DNA of 64,000 nucleotides from Anaerolineales bacterium (GTDB taxonomy: Bacteria; Chloroflexota; Anaerolineae; Anaerolineales; Villigracilaceae). The notes under the pieces are model-generated. The model was not told where the DNA came from. It saw only the letters and a program-made list of their open reading frames with translations, and searched no databases. Positions 9,381-18,671 of the stretch are shown here, piece by piece. A program made the position numbers and the translations under genes. The stretch lies in assembly GCA_023382595.1 (NCBI GenBank), contig JAHDWB010000004.1, positions 186,001 to 250,000 on the forward strand. The letters run 5' to 3'. How positions within the stretch are numbered: position 1 is the first letter of the stretch; each line of letters starts with the position of its first letter.

Positions 9381-10613
9381 TTACCTCATCGCGTTCCCTG
9401 CCAGCCAACCCGTCGTCCACGCGGCTTGAAAATTGAACCCGCCCGTGATGCCGTCAATATCCAGCACCTCACCCGCGAAGAACAAACCGTCCACTACGCG
9501 GCTTTGCATGGTCTTGAAATCCACTTCCTTCAAACTCACGCCGCCACAGGTGACGAACTCTTCCTTGAATTGTCCCTTTCCCTGAATGCGAAATTCGCCC
9601 GCCGTCAATTCCTCCGCCAGCCGCCGCAACTCCGCTTTGGAAACATCCGCCCAATTTTTATCACCGATGAAATGCACCAGTTGTTTCCACAGGCGGATCG
9701 GAATTTGCGAGAACGCAGCATGGGTTGTGATCTTCTTGCGCGCATTTTCGTGCCAGTCTTTGTTGCGCTGCAAAATCTCCAGCGCAGAATCAAGTTTGTA
9801 GTTGTCGAGCCAGTTCACAGTTAAGGTTGAAGCGTATTTTTTATCAAAGAGAATTCGCGCACCCCAGGCGGAGAGTCGCAGCACGGCAGGTCCGCTCATG
9901 CCCCAATGCGTGATCAACAGCGGACCGCGCGCGGTGAGCGAATCCATCGTCAGCGTTACATCGTCAACGGATAATCCCGCCAAGCCATCGATGCGTTTGT
10001 CTTTGATGTTGAACGTGAACAATGAAGGAACGGGGTCGGCAATGGTATGCCCCAACTTGCGAATGAGACCGAGCGACTTGCGGTCGCCGCCCGTTGCGAA
10101 TAAAAGTTTTTTCGTTTGGATGGATTGCGATCCCGCCTCTCTTCTGACCTCCAGCCTGAATTCGCCCTGCGGAGTTTTTTCCACGCCCAAAACGGATGCG
10201 CCCAACTCGACTCGCACGCCCGCCTGTTTTGCGGAAAAACGCAATGTGTTGGCAATCGTGTTTGAATCATCAGTGATGGGGAACATACGCCCGTCGGATT
10301 CGGTCTTGATGCGCACGCCGCGTTCCTCGAACCATGCCACCGTGTCGTTTGGTTGAAAGCGCGTGAACGCGCCGCGCAGTTCATTGCCCCCGCGCGGATA
10401 GTAGGTGATGAGTTTTGCAGGTTCAAAGCAAGCGTGCGTGACGTTGCAACGCCCGCCGCCCGAGATGAGCACTTTGCCAAGCGTCTGGCTGGCTTTTTCA
10501 AGGATGATGATGCGCTGGTTTGGGTTGAGTTCTGCACAGCGAATGGCGGCGAAGAATCCCGCCGCGCCGCCGCCGATGACGATGACATCCCAGTTGGTTT
10601 GTAAATTAGACAT
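9381..10613 (-). CDS. NAD(P)/FAD-dependent oxidoreductase, HI0933/YhiN family
   Basis: A 410-residue flavoprotein. An N-terminal Rossmann motif VIGGGAAGFFAAIRCAE binds FAD; ISGGGRCNVTH is the conserved family stretch; LFATGGD and GITGGFNFQAAWTTGWLAG at the C terminus complete the FAD site. Length is typical (about 400). Members are soluble and of largely undefined function. The gene stands alone, with about 210 bp to the upstream gene and 50 bp to the kinase downstream. Start ATG at 10613 is immediately followed by the nucleotide-binding beta strand, as expected. Confidence 0.9.
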   Translation of the reverse strand: MSNLQTNWDVIVIGGGAAGFFAAIRCAELNPNQRIIILEKASQTLGKVLISGGGRCNVTHACFEPAKLITYYPRGGNELRGAFTRFQPNDTVAWFEERGVRIKTESDGRMFPITDDSNTIANTLRFSAKQAGVRVELGASVLGVEKTPQGEFRLEVRREAGSQSIQTKKLLFATGGDRKSLGLIRKLGHTIADPVPSLFTFNIKDKRIDGLAGLSVDDVTLTMDSLTARGPLLITHWGMSGPAVLRLSAWGARILFDKKYASTLTVNWLDNYKLDSALEILQRNKDWHENARKKITTHAAFSQIPIRLWKQLVHFIGDKNWADVSKAELRRLAEELTAGEFRIQGKGQFKEEFVTCGGVSLKEVDFKTMQSRVVDGLFFAGEVLDIDGITGGFNFQAAWTTGWLAGNAMR

Positions 10614-10664
10614 GCCGTGGATGATAACGTATCCTGCTAAAAATGGCGAACGATGCAGGTCGTC

Positions 10665-11570
10665 TTATTGCAGGGTTTGCTCTGCGAGTGCGATCGCTCC
10701 CAAGATACCGGAACGGTTTCTTAACCCGGGAGATACGATATATGTTTCGATGTTTTTCAAGATGATGTCAGACTGTATATAGCCGTTGATATATCCCCGT
10801 GTCCGTTTTTGTATTTTGGGCAGGAGATGCGGGACCGAGCCGATGCCTCCGCCGACGATGATCCGCTGCGGCGACAGAATGTACGAATAGCTGGCAAGTG
10901 CCTGGGCAATGTAGTCGGCTTCGAGTTCCCATGCGAGGTGACCGGGGGAGAGCGAGTTGCCGCGTTGTCCCCAGCGCGCTTCAATGGCAACGCCGGAAGC
11001 CAATCCTTCCAAACAATCCCCATGAAATGGACAGACCCCTTCGAAGGGGTCTTTAATCAGATCGTGTTTGACGGGAATATGACCCATTTCGGGATGGGGC
11101 AGTCCGTGTAGCGGTTTTCCTTCCACGAATGCGCCGCCGCCGATGCCCGTTCCAATGGTCAGGTATATAAAGGTTTCCAATCCCTGCGCCTTGCCCCAAC
11201 GCCACTCGCCCAATGCCGCGCCGTTGACGTCCGTATCGAAGCCGATGGGGAGATCGAAAGCGGACTGCAACATCCCCACTACATCCGCGCCGGTCCAGCC
11301 GGGCTTGGGCGTCGGGAGGATATGGCCATAGGTTGGAGAATCAGGTTTCAGGTCAAGCGGACCGAAGCATGCAAATCCGATGGCGGAGAGTCTGCCGAGG
11401 CTGTCTTCCTGATGCTTGAAGAAATCTACCACTTGGCTGATGGTCTCCTCCGGCGTGGTGGTTGGGATGCGGGCTTCCGCGCGGATATTCCCCGGTCCTG
11501 TGCCGACGGCGCAGATGAATTTTGTGCCGCCGCCTTCAATGCCGCCGTACAAACGATGGTTGTTTTTCAT
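10665..11570 (-). CDS. ROK-family sugar kinase (fructokinase-like)
   Basis: A 301-residue ROK kinase. [16 protein letters not shown] is the N-terminal phosphate-binding loop, [11 protein letters not shown] the second ATP motif, and [14 protein letters not shown] the Cys/His zinc site of ROK fructokinases. It should phosphorylate fructose or another hexose in the cytoplasm. The start overlaps the stop of the trehalose synthase gene by four bases (ATGA), so the two are translationally coupled. This makes it the last gene of the LacI-controlled operon, where it would trap the hexose released by the two hydrolytic or isomerising enzymes upstream. Glucose as substrate is also possible. Confidence 0.9.
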   Translation of the reverse strand: MKNNHRLYGGIEGGGTKFICAVGTGPGNIRAEARIPTTTPEETISQVVDFFKHQEDSLGRLSAIGFACFGPLDLKPDSPTYGHILPTPKPGWTGADVVGMLQSAFDLPIGFDTDVNGAALGEWRWGKAQGLETFIYLTIGTGIGGGAFVEGKPLHGLPHPEMGHIPVKHDLIKDPFEGVCPFHGDCLEGLASGVAIEARWGQRGNSLSPGHLAWELEADYIAQALASYSYILSPQRIIVGGGIGSVPHLLPKIQKRTRGYINGYIQSDIILKNIETYIVSPGLRNRSGILGAIALAEQTLQ

Positions 11571-13165
11571 TTCTGCATTTGGAGCCAGTGATAGGAATAT
11601 GGGTCAAGCATGAGTTCGGCGTTGACGATATGCTCATTGCCTGCGAACAGGTCAAGATATTTCTTTTGATATTGTAGCGGCAATTTCACGGTTTGCGCGG
11701 ACTTGCTCAGGTTGTTGATGATCAGCATGATGTCGTCGCCGTGCTGGCGGATGTAGACCGCGACGTGCGGATTGCCCGTCTCAATCCATTCCATGCCGCT
11801 GCTGCCGAACGCTTCATGCTTTTTGCGGACGGCGATCATGCGCTGGATGGAATGGAAAAGCGAATTGGGATCATCGATCTGACTGGCGACGTTAATGTTC
11901 TGATGCCCAAGTTCCCCTTCGACGAACTTGGAATAGGGCTTGTTTGCGGAAAAACCGGCGTTTTGGGAATCGTCCCACTGCATCGGCGTGCGGACTCCGT
12001 TGCGGTCGGGCAGGTCGAGGTTGTCACCCATGCCGATCTCATCGCCGTAGTAGACGACGGGCGAGCCGGGCAGAGTGAACAGCAGGGAATTGGCGAGCTC
12101 GATCTTGCGGCGGTTGTTATCCAGTAATGGCGCGAGACGGCGGCGGATGCCGAGGTTTATTTTCATGCGCGGTTCGGGTGCATATTCCTTCCACATCCAT
12201 TGGCGCTCTTCTTCTGTGACCATTTCGAGCGTGAGTTCGTCGTGGTTGCGCAGGAAAGTGCACCACTGGCAGTTTTCGGGGATGGGCGGCGTGCGCTGCA
12301 TGATTTTCATCATGTCTTCGTAGCGTTCCTTTTTGAGCGCCATGTAGATGCGCGGCATAATCGGGAAGTGGAATCCCATGTGGAATTCGTCGCCGTCGCC
12401 GAAGTACGGACGCACGTCTTCGGGCCATTGGTTCGCTTCGCACAGTAGAATGCGCCCGGGATAATGCGCATCCATGAAGTTGCGCAGTTTTTTAAGATAG
12501 GCATGGGTCTCTGAAAGGTTCTCGCAATTGGTGCCTTCACGCTCGAACAGATAGGGCACGGCATCGGCGCGGAATCCATCGATGCCCAGTTCCAGCCAGA
12601 AGCGCGCCACGTTGATCATCTCCTCCTGCACATTGGGATTGTCGTAATTCAAGTCGGGCTGGCTGGAATAAAAACGATGCCAGAAATATTTGCCCGCCTT
12701 TTCGTCCCATGTCCAGTTGGATGTTTCGGTATCCAAAAAGATGATGCGCGCGTCCTTGTACTTTTGATCGGTGTCGCTCCAGACGTAATAATCACGGTAA
12801 GGCGAGTTGGGATCGGAGCGGGAAGCCTGGAACCAGGGATGCTGATCGGATGTGTGATTCAGCACGAGGTCCATGATGATGCGAATGCCCCGCTGGTGCG
12901 CCTTGGCGATCAACTCCTTCAAGTCGTCCAGCGTGCCATAGGATTCATCCACGTTGTAATAATCCGCGATGTCGTACCCGTCATCGTTGAGCGGCGATGG
13001 GTAGATCGGCATGAGCCAGATGCAATCGATGCCGAGCGTTTGCAGATAATCGAGTTTTTCCGCGACGCCGTGCAGGTCGCCGCGCCCGTCGCCGTTGCTG
13101 TCCTTGAAGGAGCGCACAGAGATTTGATAAAAGACTGCATTCTTGTACCAGAGATTTTTATCCAT
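11567..13165 (-). CDS. treS: Trehalose synthase / GH13 alpha-glucosyl enzyme (TreS-like)
   Basis: About 532 residues. The (beta/alpha)8 amylase motifs are present in order: [13 protein letters not shown], the nucleophile region [18 protein letters not shown], the acid/base [12 protein letters not shown] and [12 protein letters not shown]. The GTNCENL segment after the nucleophile and the overall length match trehalose synthases (maltose/trehalose interconversion) rather than alpha-amylases. The C terminus is a beta-sandwich domain; no maltokinase domain is fused. I start at ATG 13165 ([14 protein letters not shown]); 13168 is equally possible, and both lie inside the end of the upstream gene, implying coupling. 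The frame upstream to 13267 is just overlap. In this operon the enzyme would process an imported alpha-glucoside. Oligo-1,6-glucosidase is the main alternative. Confidence 0.88.
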   Translation of the reverse strand: MDKNLWYKNAVFYQISVRSFKDSNGDGRGDLHGVAEKLDYLQTLGIDCIWLMPIYPSPLNDDGYDIADYYNVDESYGTLDDLKELIAKAHQRGIRIIMDLVLNHTSDQHPWFQASRSDPNSPYRDYYVWSDTDQKYKDARIIFLDTETSNWTWDEKAGKYFWHRFYSSQPDLNYDNPNVQEEMINVARFWLELGIDGFRADAVPYLFEREGTNCENLSETHAYLKKLRNFMDAHYPGRILLCEANQWPEDVRPYFGDGDEFHMGFHFPIMPRIYMALKKERYEDMMKIMQRTPPIPENCQWCTFLRNHDELTLEMVTEEERQWMWKEYAPEPRMKINLGIRRRLAPLLDNNRRKIELANSLLFTLPGSPVVYYGDEIGMGDNLDLPDRNGVRTPMQWDDSQNAGFSANKPYSKFVEGELGHQNINVASQIDDPNSLFHSIQRMIAVRKKHEAFGSSGMEWIETGNPHVAVYIRQHGDDIMLIINNLSKSAQTVKLPLQYQKKYLDLFAGNEHIVNAELMLDPYSYHWLQMQK

Positions 13166-14924
13166 CATTTTTATTCGACGTTTCCATATATTCCTGAATT
13201 GCCAGTTCGATAAAGACCGCCGCGCTCCACCCGAAAATTGGTGCAGCGGACCCGGGCGCTTCACCACTCTGTGAGTTGTAGTACTCGCGCATGCCGGGTT
13301 GGCTGGCGATCATGTTTAATGTTTTCTCGCGCAGTTTCCTTGCCAGTTGCTCTTCGCCGATGATGTTCAGCGCTTCAATGAAGAAGTAATTGATGTTTGC
13401 CCAGACGGGACCGCGCCACATTTTGTCCGCGCTGTAGGCTGGGTCATTGTAGGCGACGGTTGGTAGGGCATATCTGCCCCAAAACTCGGACGGATCGTGC
13501 AAATGCGCGAGCAATTTTTGGTTGATTTCCTGCGGTAGTTGACCCGTCCACATGGGATATAGGTTGAACGGGGTCAGCACGGGAATCGTTTTTTCGTCAT
13601 GCAATGCATTGAAGATGCCTGCTTCCGCATCCCAAAGATGCTCGATCATGCGTTGTGTCAGTTCATCCGCTTTTCTGTGCCATTCTTTTGCTTCTTTATT
13701 TTTACCGATGAGTTCTGCCATCTTTGCCAGCGAGTTCATCTGGATGACCAAATACGTGTTAATGTCCGGTGATTCGACGGGCAAACCATGATCCCAAAGC
13801 GGGCTGTTATCCAATCCTGATGAGTACGGATGCGTGTATTGCACAATACCGTCGTTGTCGTCATCGTTGTGGTCGAACCACCAGGCGTTTTCGCGTTTGA
13901 GCGGCTCGTAGATTTCCTTCAAAAAATCCACGTCGGGATGTGTCTCGTGGACTTTAATCGCCGCCCACGCCATGATGGGGGGCTTGGTCACCTTTGCGCG
14001 GATGGGATGCCCGATTTCGGAGACCACGCCTTCATCGAAGATCGCATCGGGGAGCATCCCATCGGGAAGTTGATTTGCCAGCATTACGCGGATCTGGTCC
14101 CGCGCAAGTTCGGGGTCAATATGTCGGAAGGCGAAGGCATGCAGGGCGCTGTCCCAAAGCCATGCGCCGACATAAAACGCCTTGGTCGGCATCATGGCTT
14201 GGTGTTTGACATATCCCGACGGGCTGACCAGGTTATTCGCCATCACCCACCACGCATAGGCATATTTTTCATGGCGTTCTTCCTTGACGGTTGGCGCGTG
14301 TTCGAACCATGCTTCCCAGCGGGCTTGAGCGTTTTTCTGCGCGGCAGAGAATGGAATTGCTGCTGGCGCATGGTCATTACCGATGTGGAGCGTTACCGCG
14401 CAATCTTCGTATGCTTGCACGATGAATTCCACGAAGTGACCCTGCTCGTCCATCCGCGCTTCATTCCTTGTAACTATGCCGTTGACGACGCCGTACGCCG
14501 CATCGCGGACATGCCTCAGCGAGCCGCCAGAGTCAGTGGTGTGCCAGTGGATCGGGCGGATTCGGAAGCGCATCCCTGCGGTTTTGTTGTCCGGGATGCG
14601 GAATGCCAGTGTGTTTTCATCCTGAAAAACGAGGCGGAAATCCCCTGTTTTGCTTTGAAAGGTCAGCATTTCGGGCGATGTCGTTATGTTAAAGTCCAGC
14701 GGATTTCCCTGCCCATCAATGAAGCCCAGGGCTTCGATGATGGGCGGGCGCTTCAGATAACTCTCGATGCCCGCTTCAACTCTGATGAGCCGCTCTGCCA
14801 GTTTGATGTACAGAGCGGACTCCTCAGAATGTTTGTAAACCAGTAGTCGCGAACCTCGGTCACTGAATGGGACGCGCGTGATATCGATTTGGTCTTGCAG
14901 AAGTTTCAGCAGCGGCGTGTTCAA
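13158..14924 (-). CDS. GH63/trehalase-like (alpha/alpha)6-barrel glycoside hydrolase
   Basis: A 588-residue cytoplasmic glucosidase. After an N-terminal beta-rich domain come [49 protein letters not shown] and [18 protein letters not shown], the motifs of the GH63/MGH/trehalase group with catalytic Asp in the WDS and DNSP blocks. Relatives split glucosylglycerate or mannosylglycerate or trim alpha-glucosides; the exact substrate is not readable. The start codon is TTG at 14924, directly after the permease stop (TAATTG), with AAAGGA a few bases upstream. No ATG occurs near, and the first internal Met would cut conserved sequence. It lies between permease and trehalose synthase in the alpha-glucoside operon. 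Confidence 0.85.
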   Translation of the reverse strand: MNTPLLKLLQDQIDITRVPFSDRGSRLLVYKHSEESALYIKLAERLIRVEAGIESYLKRPPIIEALGFIDGQGNPLDFNITTSPEMLTFQSKTGDFRLVFQDENTLAFRIPDNKTAGMRFRIRPIHWHTTDSGGSLRHVRDAAYGVVNGIVTRNEARMDEQGHFVEFIVQAYEDCAVTLHIGNDHAPAAIPFSAAQKNAQARWEAWFEHAPTVKEERHEKYAYAWWVMANNLVSPSGYVKHQAMMPTKAFYVGAWLWDSALHAFAFRHIDPELARDQIRVMLANQLPDGMLPDAIFDEGVVSEIGHPIRAKVTKPPIMAWAAIKVHETHPDVDFLKEIYEPLKRENAWWFDHNDDDNDGIVQYTHPYSSGLDNSPLWDHGLPVESPDINTYLVIQMNSLAKMAELIGKNKEAKEWHRKADELTQRMIEHLWDAEAGIFNALHDEKTIPVLTPFNLYPMWTGQLPQEINQKLLAHLHDPSEFWGRYALPTVAYNDPAYSADKMWRGPVWANINYFFIEALNIIGEEQLARKLREKTLNMIASQPGMREYYNSQSGEAPGSAAPIFGWSAAVFIELAIQEYMETSNKNDG

Positions 14925-16109
14925 TTATCCTTTGACCGCGCCAGCCATCATGCCGCGCACGAAGTAACGTTGCAGGGAGAAGAACACGATCATCGGTAAA
15001 AGCATGGAGAGGAATGCCGAGGCGGTCAGCAACTGCCAGCCCGCGCCCAATGACGTGACCATGTTGCTGATCTGATACGTCATGACCGGGTTGTTGCCAC
15101 CGAGAAAGACCAACGCCACCAGCAGGTCATTCCAAACCCACAGGAACTGGAAGATGCCAAGCGATGCGATTGCGGGCATCGCCAGCGGAATCACCAGCTG
15201 ACGGAAAACCGTCCAGTGGGATGCGCCATCGATGTAGGCGGCTTCGAACAGGTCGCGCGGGAGCGAGCCGAGGAAGTTGCGCATCAGGTAAATGGCGTAT
15301 GGCATTCCAAATCCGGTATGGAAGAGCCAGACGCCGAGGAAGGTTCCATTTAGACCCAGTTGAGCGTACAAACGCGAGATCGGGACCAGCGTCATTTGAA
15401 GGGGAACCACCTGCAACCCGACCAGGATCGAGAAGAGAAGGAAGCGTCCTTTAAAGTCCAGCCAGGCAAAGGCATAACCGGCGAAGGCGGCGAACAGGAT
15501 GGGCAGGATGGTGGCGGGGATGGTCACGATCAGGCTGTTGACGAAGGCGCGCCCCATGCCGCGCGGATTGAGCAGGTCCCCCGCGTTGCATTTTATGTCC
15601 AGCGGGGCGGTTCCGGCGGCACAATCCTGTTGATAGGTGCTCGTGCCGCGATAACCGACCAGTGCGTCAATGTAATTGCTGAAGGTGAAGCGGGCGGATG
15701 AGTCGATCCCGGACATCTGCCGCAGATATGCGCTGATGTCTGCGGCGGCTTGCGCTTCGGGGATGGGAAGATCGCCCATGTGCGGTTGACCGTTGATCTC
15801 GGTCCGCAGGGATGCGAGCAACTGTACCGAGCGCGGGAACTGTTGGACCAACTGCGGATTGGTCAGGTCGGCATTGGGGAGTGACTTCCCATCCGCGCCG
15901 TGGCAGGTTTCGCAGGATTGGGCGTACTCCCCGGATCCGCGCGGAGGTGAGAGCACCGTCCACCAACCGGATGTGTTGATCGCCTGCGCGGGGCGCAGGG
16001 ATGTGATCAGCAGTCCCAGCGTCGGCACCACCCAAATAACGATCATGAAAAGAATAATGAAATGGGTTGGAATTTGGTTGATGATCTTGTTGATGCGGTC
16101 GCGTTTCAT
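14925..16109 (-). CDS. MalG-type sugar ABC permease with an inserted c-type cytochrome domain
   Basis: A 394-residue inner-membrane permease. TM1 is about residues 15-37. The last five membrane spans form a normal MalG/AraQ module (about 185-394), with the EAA loop LFEAAYIDGASHWTVFRQL. Between TM1 and TM2, where relatives have a short extracytoplasmic loop, there are about 75 extra residues with SCETCHGADGKSLPNADLT (heme-binding C66, C69, H70), GQPHMGDLPIPE (candidate axial Met111) and a closing helix DISAYLRQM. This is a class I monoheme cytochrome c fold in the topologically correct place. A second Cys pair (163, 174) follows. The ATG at 16109 overlaps the MalF stop by four bases; the longer frame to 16388 is spurious. 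No ATP-binding subunit is in the operon. Confidence 0.92.
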   Translation of the reverse strand: MKRDRINKIINQIPTHFIILFMIVIWVVPTLGLLITSLRPAQAINTSGWWTVLSPPRGSGEYAQSCETCHGADGKSLPNADLTNPQLVQQFPRSVQLLASLRTEINGQPHMGDLPIPEAQAAADISAYLRQMSGIDSSARFTFSNYIDALVGYRGTSTYQQDCAAGTAPLDIKCNAGDLLNPRGMGRAFVNSLIVTIPATILPILFAAFAGYAFAWLDFKGRFLLFSILVGLQVVPLQMTLVPISRLYAQLGLNGTFLGVWLFHTGFGMPYAIYLMRNFLGSLPRDLFEAAYIDGASHWTVFRQLVIPLAMPAIASLGIFQFLWVWNDLLVALVFLGGNNPVMTYQISNMVTSLGAGWQLLTASAFLSMLLPMIVFFSLQRYFVRGMMAGAVKG

Positions 16110-17068
16110 CGCATTTCCTCCTGCGCAATGAAGCGCTTGATGTTGAAATAGATGAACGGGATGATGGCAATGACAAGAATGACGGCGACTGCTGTTCCGC
16201 GCCCGACGTGGAAGTTCTTGTACATCTCCGTGTACATGCGGTTGGCGATCACATCCGTGCTGAAGTTGCCGCCGGTCATCACATAGACGATGTCGAACAA
16301 CTTGAGCACATTGATGACCATGGTCGTGACCACGACCGTGATCGTCGGCATGATGATCGGTACCATGATCTTCCAGAACACCGTCCACTCGGTGGCGCCG
16401 TCCACCCGCGCCGCTTCGAGCACCTCATCCGGCACGGATTTGAGCGCCGCGGAAAGGATGGTCATGCAAAAGCCTGTCCAGATCCATACGCCCACCACCA
16501 CCAGCGCGAATGTGTTGACATGCAGGGTCGATAAAAATGCCACGGGCTGTCCGCCCAGTTTGGTGATGATCGAGTTCAGAAGCCCGATCTGCACCTGTTG
16601 GGTGCCATAGTCATAGACGAATTTCCAGATGATGCCCGCACCGACGAAGGAAACCGCCATGGGCATGAAGATGATGGCTTTTGCAAGCGCCTCATACTTA
16701 ACCCGGTCTGCCAGCACGGCGAACACCAATCCCAACCCGACCGTTCCGCTCACCATCAGGACGATCCACTTGAGCGTATTGCCGTACGATGACAGCCAAA
16801 AGGACGACCAGAATGTGGAAAATGTACGGGTGTCGAATTCCGCCGTCAACGCAATGCGGTAATTCTCAAAGACACCCCAACAGGGATTGCCCGCCACACA
16901 GGTCGTAGCCGCCGATTCGACGCCGCTCCTGTCCTTGAAACTCAGTGAGATGGTGTTGAGCATCGGATAGACGATGAACATGCTCATGATCAACAGGGCG
17001 GGCAGAAGGTACAGCCACGGCACGTATTTTCCCTGCCTCATGATATTGGGTACGGAACGTGGAGCCAT
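16106..17068 (-). CDS. MalF-type sugar ABC transporter permease
   Basis: About 320 residues, six predicted membrane helices, with the EAA loop EVLEAARVDGATEWTVFWKI in the penultimate cytoplasmic loop. TM1 (YVPWLYLLPALLIMSMFIV) is followed by a larger external loop containing two Cys (TTCVAGNPCWG). I start at ATG 17068 (MAPRSVPN), which has a strong AAAGGAGG seven bases upstream; the alternative ATG at 17095 falls inside a hairpin. It pairs with the next gene's MalG-like subunit to form the pore for the sugar delivered by the lipoprotein encoded upstream. Confidence 0.92.
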   Translation of the reverse strand: MAPRSVPNIMRQGKYVPWLYLLPALLIMSMFIVYPMLNTISLSFKDRSGVESAATTCVAGNPCWGVFENYRIALTAEFDTRTFSTFWSSFWLSSYGNTLKWIVLMVSGTVGLGLVFAVLADRVKYEALAKAIIFMPMAVSFVGAGIIWKFVYDYGTQQVQIGLLNSIITKLGGQPVAFLSTLHVNTFALVVVGVWIWTGFCMTILSAALKSVPDEVLEAARVDGATEWTVFWKIMVPIIMPTITVVVTTMVINVLKLFDIVYVMTGGNFSTDVIANRMYTEMYKNFHVGRGTAVAVILVIAIIPFIYFNIKRFIAQEEMR

Positions 17069-17092
17069 GCAAGCCTCCTTTGGTGAAATCGG

Positions 17093-17125
17093 CACTGGGG
17101 ATGCCTCTTTCAGACATCCCCAGTG
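17093..17125 (-). terminator. Intra-operon hairpin between binding-protein and permease genes
   Basis: CACTGGGGATG / CATCCCCAGTG is a perfect 11-bp inverted repeat with an 11-nt loop, lying between the binding-protein stop (17142) and the permease start (17068). There is no T-run. This location is typical for an attenuating or mRNA-stabilising hairpin that lets the binding protein be made in excess over the permeases. Confidence 0.65.
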
Positions 17126-17141
17126 ATTTGTTTGGTTATGC

Positions 17142-18434
17142 TTACTTCAATGCTTCCGCTTGGACTGCTGCGGCTTGTGCCAGCGCGGTTGCGAGGTCGG
17201 CTCCATTGAGGTAGTCCACAAGCGCTTTCCACTCGGCACTGCCGAAACCGCCGGGGATCGTGTCGCCAATGTCAGGCGTGAGACCCTGTGTGGCGTAGAA
17301 GGCTTCGGCTTTCTTGATCAAGGATGGATCAGTGTAGTTGCCTGCCGCGCCCTTGTTTGGCGAGAGGTCAAAGCTGGCGGCTGCCCAGTTTGCGCCGCCC
17401 ACCGGCGATGACAGATACGTCACCAACGCTTTGACAGCGGGCTTGTCGCTGAACGCCATCATCCAGTCCGAACCGCCCTGCAGACCCTGGGCGCCCGGAA
17501 CGACGAAGAAGTCATAATCGGTGCCAAAGGTCAGGTCGGGATACTGTGCCTGGATCTCGCCGCCCGCAAAACCGGACTGCTTCACCATCATGGCTTCCGG
17601 CGGGTCGCTGAACGGCTTGTGGATGGCAGCCAGGAAGGCGGTTGAGAGCGTGCCTTGAGCGCCGCCCACGGTGTAAGCCGGGTCCTTTGCCCATTTGCCA
17701 TAGGTTTCGTAAGCTTGGACAACGCCGGCATCATCGTAGGGGATCGAACCGTCGATCAAGCCCATCACGTATTCCGGACCCTGCTGGACGAGCAGAATGT
17801 CCTGAAGGAAGTCGGAGCCGGTCCAGCCGGTGGCATCGCCGGATTCCATGCCCATGGACCAGGGCACGTTTCCGTCCGCAACCATCTGTTCCACGAGCGC
17901 ATCCAGTTCAGCCCACGTGGTGGGGACGCTGTATCCAAAGGTTTCGAAGTTTGCGGGGCTGTACCAGATGATCGTCTTGATGTCGGATTTTACCGGGAGA
18001 CCCAGCCATCTGCCGCCGATCACACCGGGGTCGATCGCACCGGGGATGTAGGCATCTGCGTTCGCGCCGAGTTCATCCATTGCGAACAGTTGAGCCTGGT
18101 ACTGTGTCAACTGGGTAACGTTCCAGAAGGCGATATCAGGCGGGGTTCCAGCCTGGACGCGGGTGTCAAGCAAAGCCTGGTCGCGTGTGGATTCCGGGGC
18201 GAGTACGATTCCGCAGGTCTCCACCAAAGGCTGAAGGATCTGGTTGAGGCGTTCCTCTTCCTGCCCGGACCACTGGTAAAGCATGCTTATCTCATCGCCG
18301 GGCTGTGCGCCCATGCACATCTCGTCGGTGACCACGGCGGGTCCTTCCGGTGCGGTGGTTGATCCGCCGCAGGCAGCCAGCAACAGGGCTGAAACGACGA
18401 ATAGGGCGGCAATTTGCCAAATAACTTTTTTCAT
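17142..18434 (-). CDS. Sugar ABC transporter substrate-binding lipoprotein (family 1 / MalE-like)
   Basis: A 430-residue solute-binding protein with a lipoprotein signal: KK, a hydrophobic stretch and the lipobox LLAACGG (Cys about 22). The mature protein has the extracellular binding protein family 1 pattern (GTPPDIAFWNVTQLTQYQ, WYSPANFETFGYSVPTTWAEL, SDKPAVKALVTYLSSP). Aromatic residues lining such sites suggest an oligo- or di-saccharide ligand; the neighbouring trehalose synthase and alpha-glucosidase-like genes point to a trehalose/maltose-type sugar. ATG 18434 has AAGGAGAG upstream. It is the first gene after the regulated promoter at 18592-18619. Confidence 0.93.
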   Translation of the reverse strand: MKKVIWQIAALFVVSALLLAACGGSTTAPEGPAVVTDEMCMGAQPGDEISMLYQWSGQEEERLNQILQPLVETCGIVLAPESTRDQALLDTRVQAGTPPDIAFWNVTQLTQYQAQLFAMDELGANADAYIPGAIDPGVIGGRWLGLPVKSDIKTIIWYSPANFETFGYSVPTTWAELDALVEQMVADGNVPWSMGMESGDATGWTGSDFLQDILLVQQGPEYVMGLIDGSIPYDDAGVVQAYETYGKWAKDPAYTVGGAQGTLSTAFLAAIHKPFSDPPEAMMVKQSGFAGGEIQAQYPDLTFGTDYDFFVVPGAQGLQGGSDWMMAFSDKPAVKALVTYLSSPVGGANWAAASFDLSPNKGAAGNYTDPSLIKKAEAFYATQGLTPDIGDTIPGGFGSAEWKALVDYLNGADLATALAQAAAVQAEALK

Positions 18435-18555
18435 TCTTCTCTCCTTAAGAAAAGGTTGATACGGTTTTATGGGAATGGGGGAATGGGAATGGATCGGATC
18501 TGGTCGCGCACCTCCTCAAATAAATTTGAATTCAATAGCGGGACAGACAGTGTGT

Positions 18556-18585
18556 TGAAAGTAACTTTTCATGAAAGCACTTTCA
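18556..18585. promoter_or_regulatory. Tandem LacI-family operators at the sugar operon promoter
   Basis: TGAAAGCACTTTCA (18572-18585) is a 6-2-6 inverted repeat. It is followed directly by a second, looser copy, TGAAAGTAACTTTTCA (18556-18571). The first copy is base-for-base identical to a site in front of the LacI-type regulator gene (19691-19704) and sits just downstream of the -10 element, where bound repressor would block initiation. Confidence 0.85.
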
Positions 18586-18591
18586 AAGAAA

Positions 18592-18619
18592 AGTATAGCA
18601 CATCTTTTATGAAAGTCAA
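18592..18619 (-). promoter_or_regulatory. Sigma-70-type promoter of the sugar operon
   Basis: On the minus strand TTGACT, a 16-bp spacer and TATACT precede the operator pair. The predicted start of transcription falls in the operator at about 18585, giving a leader of about 150 nt to the binding-protein gene. A further half-site (TGACTTTCA) overlaps the -35 region. Confidence 0.75.
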
Positions 18620-18671
18620 CAAGCAAATTAAAAAGCCGGTTTTTATGGTGGATGGGTTGGGAGCAGGACGC

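Noticed and set aside
13830-14846. 338-residue plus-strand frame opposite the GH63-like gene
   Set aside because: The antisense gene has clear glycosidase motifs and operon context; this frame has none.
16110-16388. N-terminal extension of the heme-bearing permease
   Set aside because: The His/Asp-rich extension is the upstream permease read in another frame; ATG 16109 has the normal four-base overlap.
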